Part shown: positions 23,801-36,490 of the stretch, piece by piece
Numbering within the stretch: position 1 is the first letter of the stretch
How the letters are laid out: every line of letters begins with the position of its first letter
Assembly (NCBI GenBank): GCA_014218235.1
Contig: CM024764.1
Coordinates: forward strand, 71,957,184 to 72,021,183
Direction of reading: 5' to 3'
Length of the DNA stretch: 64,000 nt
Source of the DNA: Colocasia esculenta
Lineage: Eukaryota > Streptophyta > Magnoliopsida > Alismatales > Araceae
Notes under the pieces: model-generated
The model's input: only the letters and a program-made list of their open reading frames with translations
Database searches by the model: none
Told to the model about the DNA's origin: nothing
Translations under genes and position numbers: made by a program

Positions 23801-26620
23801 ATGTATTGGTTTTGTTTGATCATCTGTCCCTACATTTCGAATATGCCAACAAATTGCATGGGTCTACGTCAAAATTTTCTATAAGTAACGTATTATTGTA
23901 ATGTTTTGACTATTCGGATTGTGATTTTGTTAGTTTGTGGGCCAATGTGTGTGGTCTTGGGTTGAGTTTTGGTGATTTGACAGATTGTGTGGGTGCTGTG
24001 GGTAGGAAACTCAGGTCCAACAGGTCTATTTATTCTCTGTTTGAGAATGCACCGAGAGAGGGCGTTGCATTCAAAACTCGTCTCTCACCTACGTCGCATT
24101 CTCCTTGTCGCTTGATTTCGGTTTTCAACCATTTGTGTGACGCGTGGCGCATGCGTGACTGCCATGTGGCATCAGGTTTCGAAACGCGTCGACCAGGGAC
24201 TTCATGTTCTTAACGCAACTGTCTGGTGTGTCGAGTTCCCAACTCCGTTGTTTAAGGGCTATAGGTCAGCCAAACAGGGCATAGAGCTCTGTTCGGCTAA
24301 GAAGAGAGTTTTTTAAGGTTTTCTAGGCAATTTTGACCCCAATGTTCACGGTTTGATGTGTTCTTGAGGTGAGAAGGCTATTCAGAGTGTAGGAATCGCC
24401 GATCAATCAGAGTTCTTCACGTTCTTCGCGTGATTCTCCTCTATTAATCTTCGTTTATGTGTGGTTTGATGGTTTAGATGTATGAAAGAGAGTTTGGTGA
24501 GTGGTATTCACGATAGTATAATAGTTTACAACTTTATGAATGATCATCGTAGGTCAAATAGTGTGTTTGTGGAATTTCTAGTGCAAGTTTCTCTGGATTG
24601 GCGTTCAGTCTGTGAATGCAACAGATTCAGTGGTCGCATTCTAAACGCGACGGATCGCGTGAAGGGTTCACATCGGGAATGCGCCGTATCGGGGCATTGC
24701 GTTCTGAATGCGACACCCAACTATGTCGCGTTCTTGAGTTCCAAGGTTAACTTAATTTGAGGTTTGTGGGTCTTGTAGACCATAGTTACAAATATGTGGT
24801 TACCGGTAAAGGTCTATGATGGTACAATAAATGTTTTGGAGTCGTGTTTACATGGTTTGAGTATGAGATTGGGCTTAGTAGTATGACACTTACCCATGGT
24901 TACCTATTCAGTCGGATATCCCAGGTTCTTTATAAGCTAGACACATTGTACTCGAGGTTTGTCTCGGTTTGTGTGTACCGTCAGGGTTGTGTCATCTTTC
25001 TGGATACCCTCACTCATTTGTCTAGTTGTACGTCCGGCTGAGGGAAAGACGGTAGTAGGACAGTGACTTGTGGTGTGGTTGGTTCTTCGTTCGTTCACTT
25101 GTAGCGCGCTTATGGTTGGGGGCACAGACACTAGTAGACGTATTGGTCCTCAGCTAGTCCCCGTGTTCCATAACCTCACTCTAAGGATTCTGGAATCCCT
25201 AGAGGTGCGTCAGGCGTGGGTCTACATCGTGGTTGCTTGCAGGTGGTGTTGGTTTCACTCTACAATTCTTGTTCTAGTAGAGGTGGAGCTGCAGTTAGAC
25301 TTGTGGTTTGTGACTGCAAGATTGAGATGTTTTCCTCTATGGTTTGTCTAGGTCAGTAGTTGGTGTCGCCAATTAGGGGTGTTCACTATTTGGTTCAAAC
25401 CGAAAAATCAAACCAAACCGATCGATTCAGTTTGGTTTGGTTCGGTTTGAATATGGAAAAATTTTGGTTTGGTTCCAAACCAAATCGAAAAAGAAAATTC
25501 GGTTTGGTTTGGTTTCTAAGCTCTATAAACCAAACCAAATCGATTAAACTAAATAATAATAATAAGTTTTAATTTGTATATATTTATCAAGTTTATTCAA
25601 TATATTTACGTAAAAATATATATTATGGAGGGTAATATGATCATCAATATTTAATACTTCATTTCAAATCTTATTTAATAGTGATTTATTAGAGAAACAA
25701 GTGATTAAAATCTTATTTAAGACTAAGAGAATCTAAAGGTCCATTTATTTTCAAGTTTATTTCGGTTTGGTTTGGTTTGGTTTCAGGGACTTCGGTTTGG
25801 TTTGGTTCAGGTTGGATTCGAATTTAATTTGATTTGATTTCTTAAAAATCTTTCATAAACCAAATCAAATCAAACCATGAACACCTCTACCGCCAACCAT
25901 ACTTTATGACTTGAGTGTGGCGTTGTTCTTCGCTCATACCCTGTACGTGGTTTGTTATTTATTTATTGTGATTAGTACTTCTGTTAAGTACTTGTCTACC
26001 TTAATTTCAGTATATAGTTGAGTATATGTTTAATTATGTTAATTGATTAGTTATAGTTGTTTACGCCTGCTCCTCGTGAGTTTTGCGTAGTATCGAGTTT
26101 GGGGAGTTCCCTACTGAGTCAGTGACTTGTGAAGCTCACATCCCTACTTTCCCCTTTCAGGTGAAGTAGAGCAGGAGGGTTCCCATCCCTCATCTAATTC
26201 TGAGCCGCATTGTAACAGAGGTTGGCCTATTCCACCAGCAGTGAAATTTATTTTCTATTTCATCTCGGAATATGCCTCAGGTTACTATACTTTGTTCTTT
26301 TGACTTCAGTTGAGAACTAGCTATGTAAACTTTATGTAAATATGTGTGAGATTATATAAAGTATGTGATCTTATGTGTGTTGAATCTATGAGCATTTCTA
26401 GGCGCCCGGGAGCCCGGCTAGCGCCGCCCTCATTGGGCAGTTGCTTAGGCGTGGGGCCCATGCAACAGGGCATTGCCTAATGGGGGCCGCGCCAGCCAGG
26501 CGCCCGGGCATTAAGTATTTCCCTTAATTTATTTCTTTTATGTTCTCACGGACTCGAGTAATGATATCTCTTATGAGATTTCAACCTGTTCGGGGGAGAC
26601 GGAGTCATATCGGACTCATC
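23800..26620 (+). mobile_element. Diverged solo-LTR-like region related to the 31-40 kb Gypsy LTR
   Basis: From about 24840 to 25370 this parallels the large LTR at about 32680-33200: CAGGTTCTTTATAAGC, GGATACCCTCACTC, the GTACGTCCGGCTGAGGGAAA block, GTAGCGCGC, CTCAGCTAGTCC. After a MITE the homology resumes (CTACTGAGTCAGTGACTTGT, GAGACTTC/GAGATTTC near the end). Upstream 24050-24740 holds GCGAC/GTCGC dyads where the other LTR has hairpins. No internal domain or second LTR is seen, so a solo LTR is likely; borders are approximate. Confidence 0.65.
25374..25889. mobile_element. hAT-like MITE without tRNA-like module (copy 2)
   Basis: A 516-bp element with termini TAGGGGTGTTCA and TGAACACCTCTA and subterminal GGTTTGGTT repeats. 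Target duplications TCGCCAAT (25366-25373) and CCGCCAAC (25890-25897) agree at 6 of 8 positions. The AT-rich middle has no A/B boxes. It splits the LTR-like region. Confidence 0.8.
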
Positions 26621-27639
26621 ATTAAGTTAACGAATCCAAACGACAAGAATTGCTACAATTCTGATGATAATTTTCTTAGAAAAAAAAATGAAAATAATTT
26701 AATATAGTATAAAATATTAGAGAATATAAATTGTGCCTGCGAGGACATATGAAGAGAGGAGGGGAGTTGAGGGAGTAGTATCTAGTAGCTAGAGAAAGAT
26801 GGATGTAGCTGGTGTAAAGTTGGTGGCAAACTATTTCTCTGTTTTTTTTTTTTCTTTTTTGCATGAAAAGAAGTGAAGAAGTAGAACCTAGAAAAATGTC
26901 TTTTCAACGTGTGAAATAACAATTTTCCAATTTAAAAAATTATGCTCCGATTTCATTACAATGCATGAACATATGGATGGGTTTTTTCCCCTTCTTTTTT
27001 ATAATATATGGATGGAGTTACCATATATAGCTATATTTTCATGGACACATTTATCATAAGTATGAACATTGAGGAAATTTCCTATCACCTGAATAATATC
27101 ACGCATAACCCATATGAATGGACCAAAATAAAAGCCAAGTAAAAAAGTTAATCGTTTTATAGCAAGGGCATATGTGCAAAAATTTGTAAGATTATGTGAA
27201 CCCACGTATGTGAGCCAATATGCTCGACAAAATCACTAACGAGGATGTCAAGACGTTTGTGAACGAACTCTTATTTAATATAAGATCTTGAATTTGAATT
27301 TTGAGGGACTTGCTTGGTCTATATACAATCATCAAAATATGCAGCTCTCAAAATTTTCAAGTTTAGTGGGATAAGATAATATAGATATACGAAAATTAGG
27401 GGCAATCAAATTTTAATTTTGAGACTCGTGAACATCAATCTTTAAACCAACATAAATTTCACAGGATGGGAGTTTCTTATGGGGTGTTTGGGAGTAATTT
27501 TTTCAAAAAAAATATTTCTATCTAAAAAATTATGTTAAATTCGTTTTTAATTTTACATTTAAAATTATGACAACGTAGTGTCCTCCATTTGGTAAAAATA
27601 TCTAAACTTTTAAAAATTATGTTGATATGTTTGGGACGG
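26621..27639. other. Unassigned AT-rich sequence
   Basis: No gene, repeat family or RNA recognised. Confidence 0.3.
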
Positions 27640-28033
27640 GGCGTGGGGGGGGGGGGGGTGGGGGCGCCGGGGTTGGGGCTGGGGGGCGGGGGAGGGCCTG
27701 GGTGGGGGGGGGCGTGTGTGGGCGCCGGGGCCGGGAGGGGGGTGCGCCGGGGGCTGAGGCTGGGCGGGCCGGGGGCGCCCGCCGGGGGCGAGGGGCGCCG
27801 GGGGGGAGCAGGGCCGGGGGGAGCAGTGTTGGGGGGGCTTTGGGGCGGGGGAGGGGCACCCGCCGGGGGGGGGGGCGCCAGGGCGGGGGACGGGGGGAGC
27901 AGGGCCGGGGGGAGCAGTGTCGGGGGGGCTTCGGGGGCGCCAGGGTGGGGGACGGGGGGTGCCGGGGGGGGCACCTGCCAGTGGGGGGCTTTGGGGCTGG
28001 GGAGGGGGAGCAGGGCCGGGAGGGGCCGCCGAT

Positions 28034-28065
<32 letters not shown>

Positions 28066-28095
28066 GGGGGCGGGGGAGGGCTGGGGCGTGTGTAA
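27640..28095. repeat. Extreme G-rich low-complexity block (one strand)
   Basis: About 455 bp almost free of A and T on the plus strand, with many runs of four or more G and a run of about 27 G near 28036-28063. Longer subunits repeat (GGGGGGAGCAGGGCCGG and GGCGCCAGGGTGGGG-like). Open frames on both strands are proline- or glycine-rich artefacts of composition. G-quadruplex formation is likely; an assembly artefact is also possible because the flanks are ordinary AT-rich DNA. Confidence 0.75.
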
Positions 28096-31000
28096 TTAAA
28101 AAAAATAAAAGGCCATCACTTGTTTTTATTTTGAGAGAGATTTACATAGGATAAAATTTTTATTAAAAAAAAATGGTAACCAAAAATGTTAAGATGTCTG
28201 ACATCTTTCTTTTTTAAATTTAAGAGAAAAAATTATTAAAAAAGTACATCCAAACACCCTATTATTATTAGAAAAAGAGGATGCAAAAACAATCACCGGC
28301 AATTTAACTTTTATCAAGGTTAATCTGAATCGGACGACAAGAACTCTCGAGCTTGGGCATGACGGATGCTCGTGCGACAACACTCGAACCCCATTAACCA
28401 ACACAAGCTCGACTAATCAGAAATTTGAACACAAATATGTATATATCTCTTTGTGGAGCTCTATAATCTATTCATCTTTCTAGTGTGTGGACTTTTGCTT
28501 GAACTCAAATAACTTAAAGATTTGTTTAAAAAAATTGGTCTATATCAAATATCGAGCATGAATTGTTAAGGACATCTATTACGAGTCTGATTCAAAGTTC
28601 GGACTTGACTTCTATTTTAATTTTGAATGTTGGAACTTAATTTTTTTTATTAAAAAAATGCTTAATGTCCGAGCGTCCGAACAAATAATTTGCTCTGATG
28701 CCTGGTTGGAGGTGCGCCCATTGAACATCGCCCTCAAATCTGAGCCCCACATCTAGAGCGCTGCTCAATGAAACAGCACCAACGTAGATGTCCAGATAAA
28801 TAATTTGTCCAGATGTTCGTACACTAAGTGCTTCTTTTGATTAAATAAGTTGGCTTCAACTCTGGATTTAAGGGATTTGAGAGGAGATCCAGTTGGGACA
28901 TGGGCTTTTAGCCCAACTCCCTTGCAGGGCCCGCTATTAATGCCTTGGGTTTTGACCCCAAGTGGATGTGGTGACCTTTTAACGCTTGGGGGAGAAATGC
29001 TACTTAGTTACCTGACAAGGTCGATCGGGTAACCAACTGGAACTTGACATCGATTATGTGGAAGCAATTTTATTGGAGATATAATGGCACGGTGATGAGT
29101 GGTAATGATTGGGGGTAAAATGACAAGAGCAAGTCTTACAACAAATTAATAGTACACACCTCTTTGTGATTGTGTAACCATTACATTGATGTGATAAGTC
29201 ACCCAATCTCTTATAAATGTGCTTGCACATTAGTGTGTTGTAAGACTTGCTCAAGTGGTTGCCAATTTTGGTTGGTCTCATTGATTGATAATTATAATAT
29301 ATTATATTATGTTTATATAGATGTGATGTAATTTAATAATATATTTTTATGTCCTCTAATAAATTGGCTATGATCAGATAATTTCAGATCCAATGAATAT
29401 ATTTCATTTGATTTATCGACACTTAATGTGAGCTAAATCTCTTTAGAATCCACTTATTTAATAATGAATTAACTAATTTTAATCTATTTCAACTCGGATG
29501 ACATAACATTATCTGTGTTCTTCAGAAGATTGGTTCACTTAATTAATTTTGATAATGTTAGTATCATTAATCTTACGTAACTAATGGCATTCGAATGAAT
29601 CTCTTAAATAGATTATAACATGTGGCACCTTCTTTTTTGCTGTGATTGTCACGTTCTCATCCGAATGGGTAATTTTCTTACGTCACGTTTTATGAGTTGA
29701 GCCAATATATAGGGCCTCCCCCCAATGTTTTTTCTCTCTTTCCTCACATTCCTATCGTCTGAGCCCCTCTCTTCTCTTCTTCTTCTCCCTCTAGTCGTCG
29801 ACATCAGGTGGTGGACAAAGGCAATAGTGGCATGGTGCTTAGCTTTATATTGGTGGTCACAATGAGCGAAGTGGTGACAACAAAGAGGAGGTAGATAACC
29901 TATGAGAAGGTCTCAACGAGTTAATTACGCTCTTTATCGAAGATAAGGTGACATTCTATCCACTCTTTCAAATCGAGTTCTTATAGTTTTTCCCATTAAA
30001 ATCATATTTAGGGGAGTGTTTTTAGAACTTTTGCTTCGTTTGGGGGGGGGGGAGAACTCCGTGTGAAGGTTTTGATCGGGATTTCTTGCAATATGGATGT
30101 TGTAATACATGTGCATGTTGGTAGAATATTTTTTCCCCCTTTCTCTTATGTTTTTGTAGTGTTTTTTGAGGTTGTGGGGCCAGATTGGCCATGGTCGAGA
30201 GTAAGAGCTTTGCTTGAAAATTGTATATGAACATTTCTTATTACTGCAATTTTGTTGAGTCTAGTCGAATCATGGTGATATATCGTGTTGAATACATCAT
30301 ATCTAGTTGATGTATTTTGATGTTGGAATCCAAGGCATTTCCAATGGCAAGTCCCACCGTGTTGCTAAATTTTGGCACATCTTTGAAGGTCCAATTAGAG
30401 GGCTGGACCTCGTCTCCTCGATCTATTTGGGTGGAGATGTTTTCAGTAGTTTCTAAGTGATTGAGTGTGAATGCATCATGAGCCTTTGCGTTTTGAAGGC
30501 GATGTCAAGGGGTGACACATTATATTGATGAATGCGGCAACTGACCTTGAAGTAATCTTAATTAGTATTATGTGAGCCATTTTAAGTAAATTTTCATTCA
30601 TTTCGAGTTCAACGACTATCGATGTTATATTCATAGTGCAACACCCCACCCCCACTAGTAAGATATTGCATTGTAGCTGCCACAAATATAGCAAATGAGA
30701 AGTCAGATATTGGATCCACATGTCTAGGGCGCGACGAAGATTTAGAGTCATTTTTTTTAATGCCCCTTGTGGTTGAACTTATGCACGGGGTACGACCAAG
30801 TTTTTCCTGACATTTTGTGACATTTTTGTGGAGGCTTTATAAATGTCATCTCAGTATGTTTGTAAATGCGTCTGAATCGTGGACATTAATTCTAACTTGG
30901 TAAATGGCATTTGATTGCAGGGACACTGAATCTAAACAATCTAATTGGCATCCAGTCATGTGACGATATTTAAAAGCTCCTTATTTTGAAATTTGCTTCC

Positions 31001-31144
31001 TAATAAACCCGAATCTTTCAAACCCATTTATTGTGTTTTAGAAACAAACATGTCCTATATGAGTTTTTAAAAGATGCACAATTGTGTTTCTATTTATGAT
31101 TTATAAATGTGCATTCATTTAGAGCACTGATGCTACACTTCTTT
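28096..31144. other. Intergenic sequence with one 17-bp inverted repeat
   Basis: No gene is recognised. Inverted repeat 29127-29143 / 29236-29252 (GAGCAAGTCTTACAACA and its complement) flanks a 92-nt spacer. A short G run lies near 30044-30053. The rest is AT-rich and unassigned. Confidence 0.35.
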
Positions 31145-34100
31145 TGTACGTCGCTTATTTTCGGATCCTTTTGGGATCGTGTTGTTGTGGTTGTGATGGC
31201 TGTTGTAAGGCCAGTGTGGTGTAGATGCGTGGTGTGTGTAAGTGTGGCGCAGGTTAGGTCCCGAAATGAAATAGGACCTGCTGCAGTTGAGTAGGAGTTG
31301 GCGGCCAGGGGTGGTCGTTGACTTTTGGCGTCCAGGTGGTTGCCGTTGACTGCATAATCTTGGCGGCATTAGATGTGGACGTTTATGTGGCGGTTGTCTT
31401 TGGCGGCAGAGGGGTTGACGCCAACCTGAGAATTCTGCAGGTTATAGTCACCCGAGAGCAGGTTTTTCCCTGGTTCCTCTCTTCCCCTTGCCCTAGCTTC
31501 GCGTCCCCGTGTTTCTAAAGCTTCCAACAGGTACTGAAGCGTGTTGGAGGATCGTGGAACGTGTGGCGTTGCCGATTGTGCGAGGAAACGCCGTGGCGTG
31601 GTGCAATTCCCGTGGGAGCTCGCGGAGGGTTCGGTGTGAACCGGAGAATTCGGGGTTTGAGCGTGTTCTGAGGTAGGAACGACCCTTGTAGTTCTTATAG
31701 GTTGTAATAGAATAATTAGAAAGCATGAACTGCATGAAAATGGCAACTTCGGGTCATGGTATTCATGCGGGGTTCTAAGGGTGGTTTGATGGAATTTAAT
31801 GGTTAATTCATGTAGTTAAATCTTAAATGATGCATGTTGATTGGAAATAGTTTCCTCATGTTTTCTCGTTGCTTTGATGATTGTAAAACCTGTAGATCAG
31901 TTAGGGTTTCTGCAGGAACTGGGGTTGAAGAGCTTAGCGTCAACATCGATTGACGCCAGGTTCATCAGCCGGGATATAGACGGCCAGATCCATTGCCGTC
32001 TACTTCCTATAAGCGGCAGTCGATGTTGCCGCCAACTTGTGCATGTAACCATGCAGTGTGGTTTACGTAGCTTTTCTGGTTATGAATATTGCGTGTTTGT
32101 GTGTGCATGGCGATGACCGTTGTGAGCCAGTGCATTTGATATGCTCTTGGAGCATACTGCTCATGTAATGGGCATGTTTTACGTAATGATGTGTGATGTA
32201 CGTAATTGCTTTACGCAGTATGTGTGGTGCGTTGGCACCCGTGGCACTCTTGGAGTGCGTTGTCCATGTGTTGGACATGTGGTTTACGTGGAAGACGTGT
32301 GGTACACCACCAGGGTAATATACACGTGTTGTTTACGTGGTTTGAGTGTGTGTATACTACACACTTTGTTGTAATGTAATTCTTATGATTTGTCGTAGTA
32401 ACTGGGCAGTGAGGTTCCTGTGTGAGCCTAGCCATGACTTTGTGGTGTTTGGGCAGTGAAGGTCCCACCGACCTAGCCCTGGTCCGTTGTTGTCTTTCGA
32501 ATAATATTATATGGATTTATGTATTAAGTGGTGTGTGTGTTTGCCACGGAGGTCATGAGTGACCAATGATAGGCAAGTTTGTGGTTCAGTTATGTTTGGT
32601 GTAGGATAGCTTTGGGGTCACACGGTGACCGATGTTAAGCTAATCCTAACACTTGTAATTGTGAATTATAAGTAAAGGTTATATGTGTTAGTATCGTGGT
32701 TTGAGCTTGCCGAGTGTGGTGGTCCGCCTATTCCGGAATGCCTCTCTAGTCGGGTACCCCAGGTTCTTTGTGAGCCAGGCACGTGTGTTTGTTGTGCTCG
32801 GGGTTTTGTCCCGGTACTTTGTGTTGTACCGTTGAGGTCTGTGTCGTCTTCCTGGACACCCTCACTCCTGTGTTTGAGTTGTACGTCTGGCTGAGGGAAA
32901 GACGGCAGTGGGGCAGCGACTTCCCAGAGTTTGTTCTTCAGTCGCTTGTAGCGCGCTCGTAGTTGGGGTACGGACACCAGTAGTCGACACTGGTCCCCAG
33001 CTAGTCCTGTTTTCCAGTGCCTCACTTTAGGGTGCTCCGGTCAGAAACTCTAGAGGTGCCAGACATGGGCCTGCAGTTGTGTGTCTGCAGGTGTGGTGTT
33101 GGTTGTCTCCACAGTTGTTTGACTTGTTCTCATGGAGCGGCAGTTGGACCTTTCGTCCGTGACTGCGAGGCTGAGAGGTTGTTCTTGTGTTGTGTTGTCC
33201 GGGTTGGATACTGGCCTGATCGCTAGTAGTCCGTCCCGTGTGGTGGCGTCGTTCTTTCTGACTCGTGCTTTGCCTACTCTAGTTGTAGCTTGACTCGTGC
33301 TTTGCCACTGTGGATTCGTGAGTTTGTGGTTTGTGTGTTTGTGACTCGTGGTCGAGGTTTTGACCAGTTCGAGGTGTGCCCTGGTGTTGGCACAGTTGTG
33401 ACTGAGTTGTGGTTTGTATGACTTGCCGATAAGGTTTCACTGTAATGTTGTGTCTAAGTGAGGTATAATATAATTGTGGTTCAGTGTGGTGTTTATCACC
33501 TACTTGTACCTTGTTCGGGTGTTTTGTGTTGTGGTACTCAGAGTAGCAGGTACTTGTTCCCTTCGTGGGATTACTTTGTAGTTTTTGGTGGTAATTGTGT
33601 ACCACCTTTCCGGGTACTTGTGTGTTGTGGAGGTCTTGTGGTTTGACCTGCCACTTATGTATCCTAATCCTTTTAAGTAGATCTTTATTTATAATTTATT
33701 GTGGATTAGTTTGTGATTATTTATTGTTACCTTCGTGGGTAATTTGCTGATGAGGCTTGTGGCCTAGGCATATTGCGGTTTAGTAGAGCTATGCTCCGTG
33801 GAGGCCGTGTGAGACCTCCACTGTTGAGTTTTACTCTTCTTGGTATGATTCCAATTATAGTTTTAGTGTGTTAGGGATTGGCTTGTGGTAGCCAGTTCTG
33901 TTACCTTGTATGTAGTTTCCGATGTAGTGTGGTTTGGAGTATAAAGGACCAGCTCTTTGTTAGCAGTCATTTTATTCAAGTGCTTGAGGTTTGCCTGTGA
34001 AGCTTGTAGCCTGGCAGTGACTTGCTTGTGTGGCTTATAGCTTAGGCAACTAGTTGTTGTAGCAGTGTGCCAGTGAGACTGTGGTTTAGGCACTTTAGTA

Positions 34101-34672
34101 GTTGGGCTGACTAGTGATATTATGTTAGTCCTGTAGTCCTACTTTCCTTCTGAGGACTTTTGTTTATTATCATGATTATGTTTAATTGTTATTATTGTCA
34201 TGATGTGAGCATGAAATGGTTTGGCTATTGATGTTGCCAGTGAGACCCATTGGTTTAGTGTTTTGTGGTTACGGTGTTGTTTTGGGTAGCCCTACTGAAC
34301 CAGTGACTTGTTGAGGCTCACTCCCCTACAGTTCTTTTCAGGGCTGCCGTGTGTTTGGCTTGCAGCGGCGTTGCGTCAGACTTGTACCACCAGCAGTTGT
34401 TAGTAGTTATTAGTGTGAGCTTGTGCTCCCTCGGGGTATGCCCCAGGTAGTTGTACTCTTTTAATTGGACATGTATTAATGTAATGGGACAATTGTACAA
34501 ATTTGTGAACAGATATGAGCACATGTACTTTCTTGTGTCTATATATTCTTATGTTTGTCTTTATACCCTTACTGGACCCGTGTGAGATATCCCTTGCGAG
34601 ACTTCGGTCCGTTCGCGGGAGGCGGATCTGGATATGGAGCCTTATTGGGCATAAATACCCCGGTCCGTCACA
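31145..34672 (+). repeat. 5' LTR (3,528 bp) of the Gypsy-type element
   Basis: Matches 36491-40023 over its whole length. Differences are mostly one-base insertions or deletions. It contains a block of short hairpins (31937-32364). Numerous short frames inside are not genes. Confidence 0.92.
31937..32364 (+). repeat. Block of short hairpins within the Gypsy LTR
   Basis: Perfect stems seen: 31937-31956 (GCGTCAA, loop 6), 31977-32002 (TAGACGGC, loop 10), 32013-32032 (GCGGCA, loop 8), 32140-32156 (TATGCTC, loop 3), 32244-32258 (GCACTC, loop 3), 32261-32277 (TGTCCA, loop 5), 32348-32364 (GTGTGTA, loop 3). The same block recurs in the 3' LTR at about 37297-37720 with small changes. Confidence 0.75.
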
Positions 34673-36490
34673 GTTGGTATCAGAGCAATGTCCAGTTAGA
34701 ATATGAAAAGACATTGAAAGTATAATGTCCCATACATGGATTAATGTTCACTGCTGGTAGTAAGTCTGAGGTTTTGTGTGATATAAAGTAGTTTTTACGT
34801 GAGCTTGTGGCACGAAAACCGTGTGTTTCTGTTTGTTAGATTGGCAGTTGTGAGCAGTTGTTGTGCCACAATGTGGTAGTAGCATAAGTTTGTGGTAGCA
34901 TCCTGGCACTAGTGCAGTTAAAGCAGTTAAAGTATAGAGTATTTCTGTGATAGATTAGTTTGGTTGTTAAGATTTGCAGTTAAGGAATTGAAGAGATTAA
35001 CAAGTTTGGATATGGAATTCAGTAAATAAGTTATAATGAGATAGAAAGTTGGCAGAGACAGGTGTATGGTAACAAGGTGATAAGAATCAGGTCAGTGTGT
35101 GTGTGATAAGTTGCAATTGAATCTCAGCAAATGTATTGTGGCATTAGAGATTTGAGTCAGAGGATATTAAGAACAGTGTGTATGGAAATGTGATTAGAGT
35201 TATGAAGAGTTTAATATGATCAAGAAAGGCAGACCAGCTTTAAAAGAAGTATCAGTACATAAAGAGCAGTGATTTATGGCAGATAGATTAAATATGTCTG
35301 AGGTCAGAAATTTGAGAAAAGTGTTGTTATGGATGATAATGGTAATAGAAGTGTGATATGAAGATTTGTATAAATATGTATTGAAAGGATTAGTTGAATA
35401 AAGAAAGAGAGAAAAGAAGGATTAATGTGCAATAAGAATTTGTGAAAATTACACAGAGGAATATTTAGTTGATGATTGCAGTTTAGATAAAGAAAAGATT
35501 GGATTAGAGAAGGAAGAATTTAGCAAATGATGAAGTGAAAGATCAGATGAGTCAGGAAATGTCAGTTAGAGTTTGCATATTGGTGCAAAGAAATGATTTA
35601 ATGAGCAGAAATGAATTGTTATTAAGATATTTCAGGGTTTAAATGCTGAGCGGATTGATTAGAATATTTGAAAAGTTTATGCCCAGAATTATGGGAATTA
35701 GCCAGAGAATGTCAGTAAAGCAAGAAAGATATTGAAGAGTATAATATATCATAATGTATGGCAGAACAGAAATTGCAATATTTTTTCAGCATGAATTAAT
35801 TGAATGTGATGATTTGAGAAGCAGTTGAAGCCAGAAGAAAGTAATTGAAAGTAATATATGAGCAGAAATTGTGAAATTTTGCAAAAGTGTTCAGTGTGAT
35901 CAGAGTAGCGCAGCGGAGCGGAAGCAAAGAAAGATTTAATATTTAGAGATTGTTCAAGTTTGCTTGAATAAGGAGAAAGTGTAAAGTTTTGCGCAGTGGA
36001 AATAAAGGAAACAAGTTATTATTCAGAGATTGACTTTAAGCGGTATGAGCAATAATATGAAAGAGCAGGAAATTCAAAGATAAATTAATTTCTTGAAGAA
36101 GTGTCAGTTGTGAATGTGAAGAGAGGCAGGATAACAGCAAGCAGTGATAAATAGAAAAAGAAAATGGTGGCATGAAAGAGTATTACAGTGTAAGATATTC
36201 AAGAAAGTAAAGCGGTCTCGGAAGAAATGTTGCAAACACAGCCCAGAATTGTAGAAGCAGGTTCAGTCCAAGAGATAAATACTATTGGCAAGGTAGGATC
36301 GCCTACGGTTGAAAGCTAAAGAAAGACAATGAATCGATAGAACAGAGAGTTTGTGAGATGAATTGAAGGCTGAAGCAGAGAAAGAGTATCCTACTTGTTC
36401 TGTGTTCGACTTTGTTTGTTTTAGGTGATATTGGTTTATTGTGGTTTGTTTTGAATGTCGAGGACGACATTTGTTTTTAGGTGATAATAA
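34673..36490 (+). other. Non-coding interior of the Gypsy-type element
   Basis: 1,818 bp rich in A and G on the plus strand, with frequent stops in all frames. No gag or pol motif found. The end (about 36440-36490) carries GTCGAGGACGACATT and a TTTTTAGGTGATAA stretch at the place of the polypurine tract. Confidence 0.75.
34675..34686 (+). promoter_or_regulatory. Primer binding site, initiator tRNA-Met type
   Basis: TGGTATCAGAGC, starting 3 nt after the 5' LTR end (34672), complements the 3' end of plant initiator tRNA-Met over 12 nt. Confidence 0.9.

Noticed and set aside
27522..28154. Long proline- or glycine-rich open frames on both strands
   Set aside because: They arise from the G-rich low-complexity block; no domain, start context or splice structure supports a gene.
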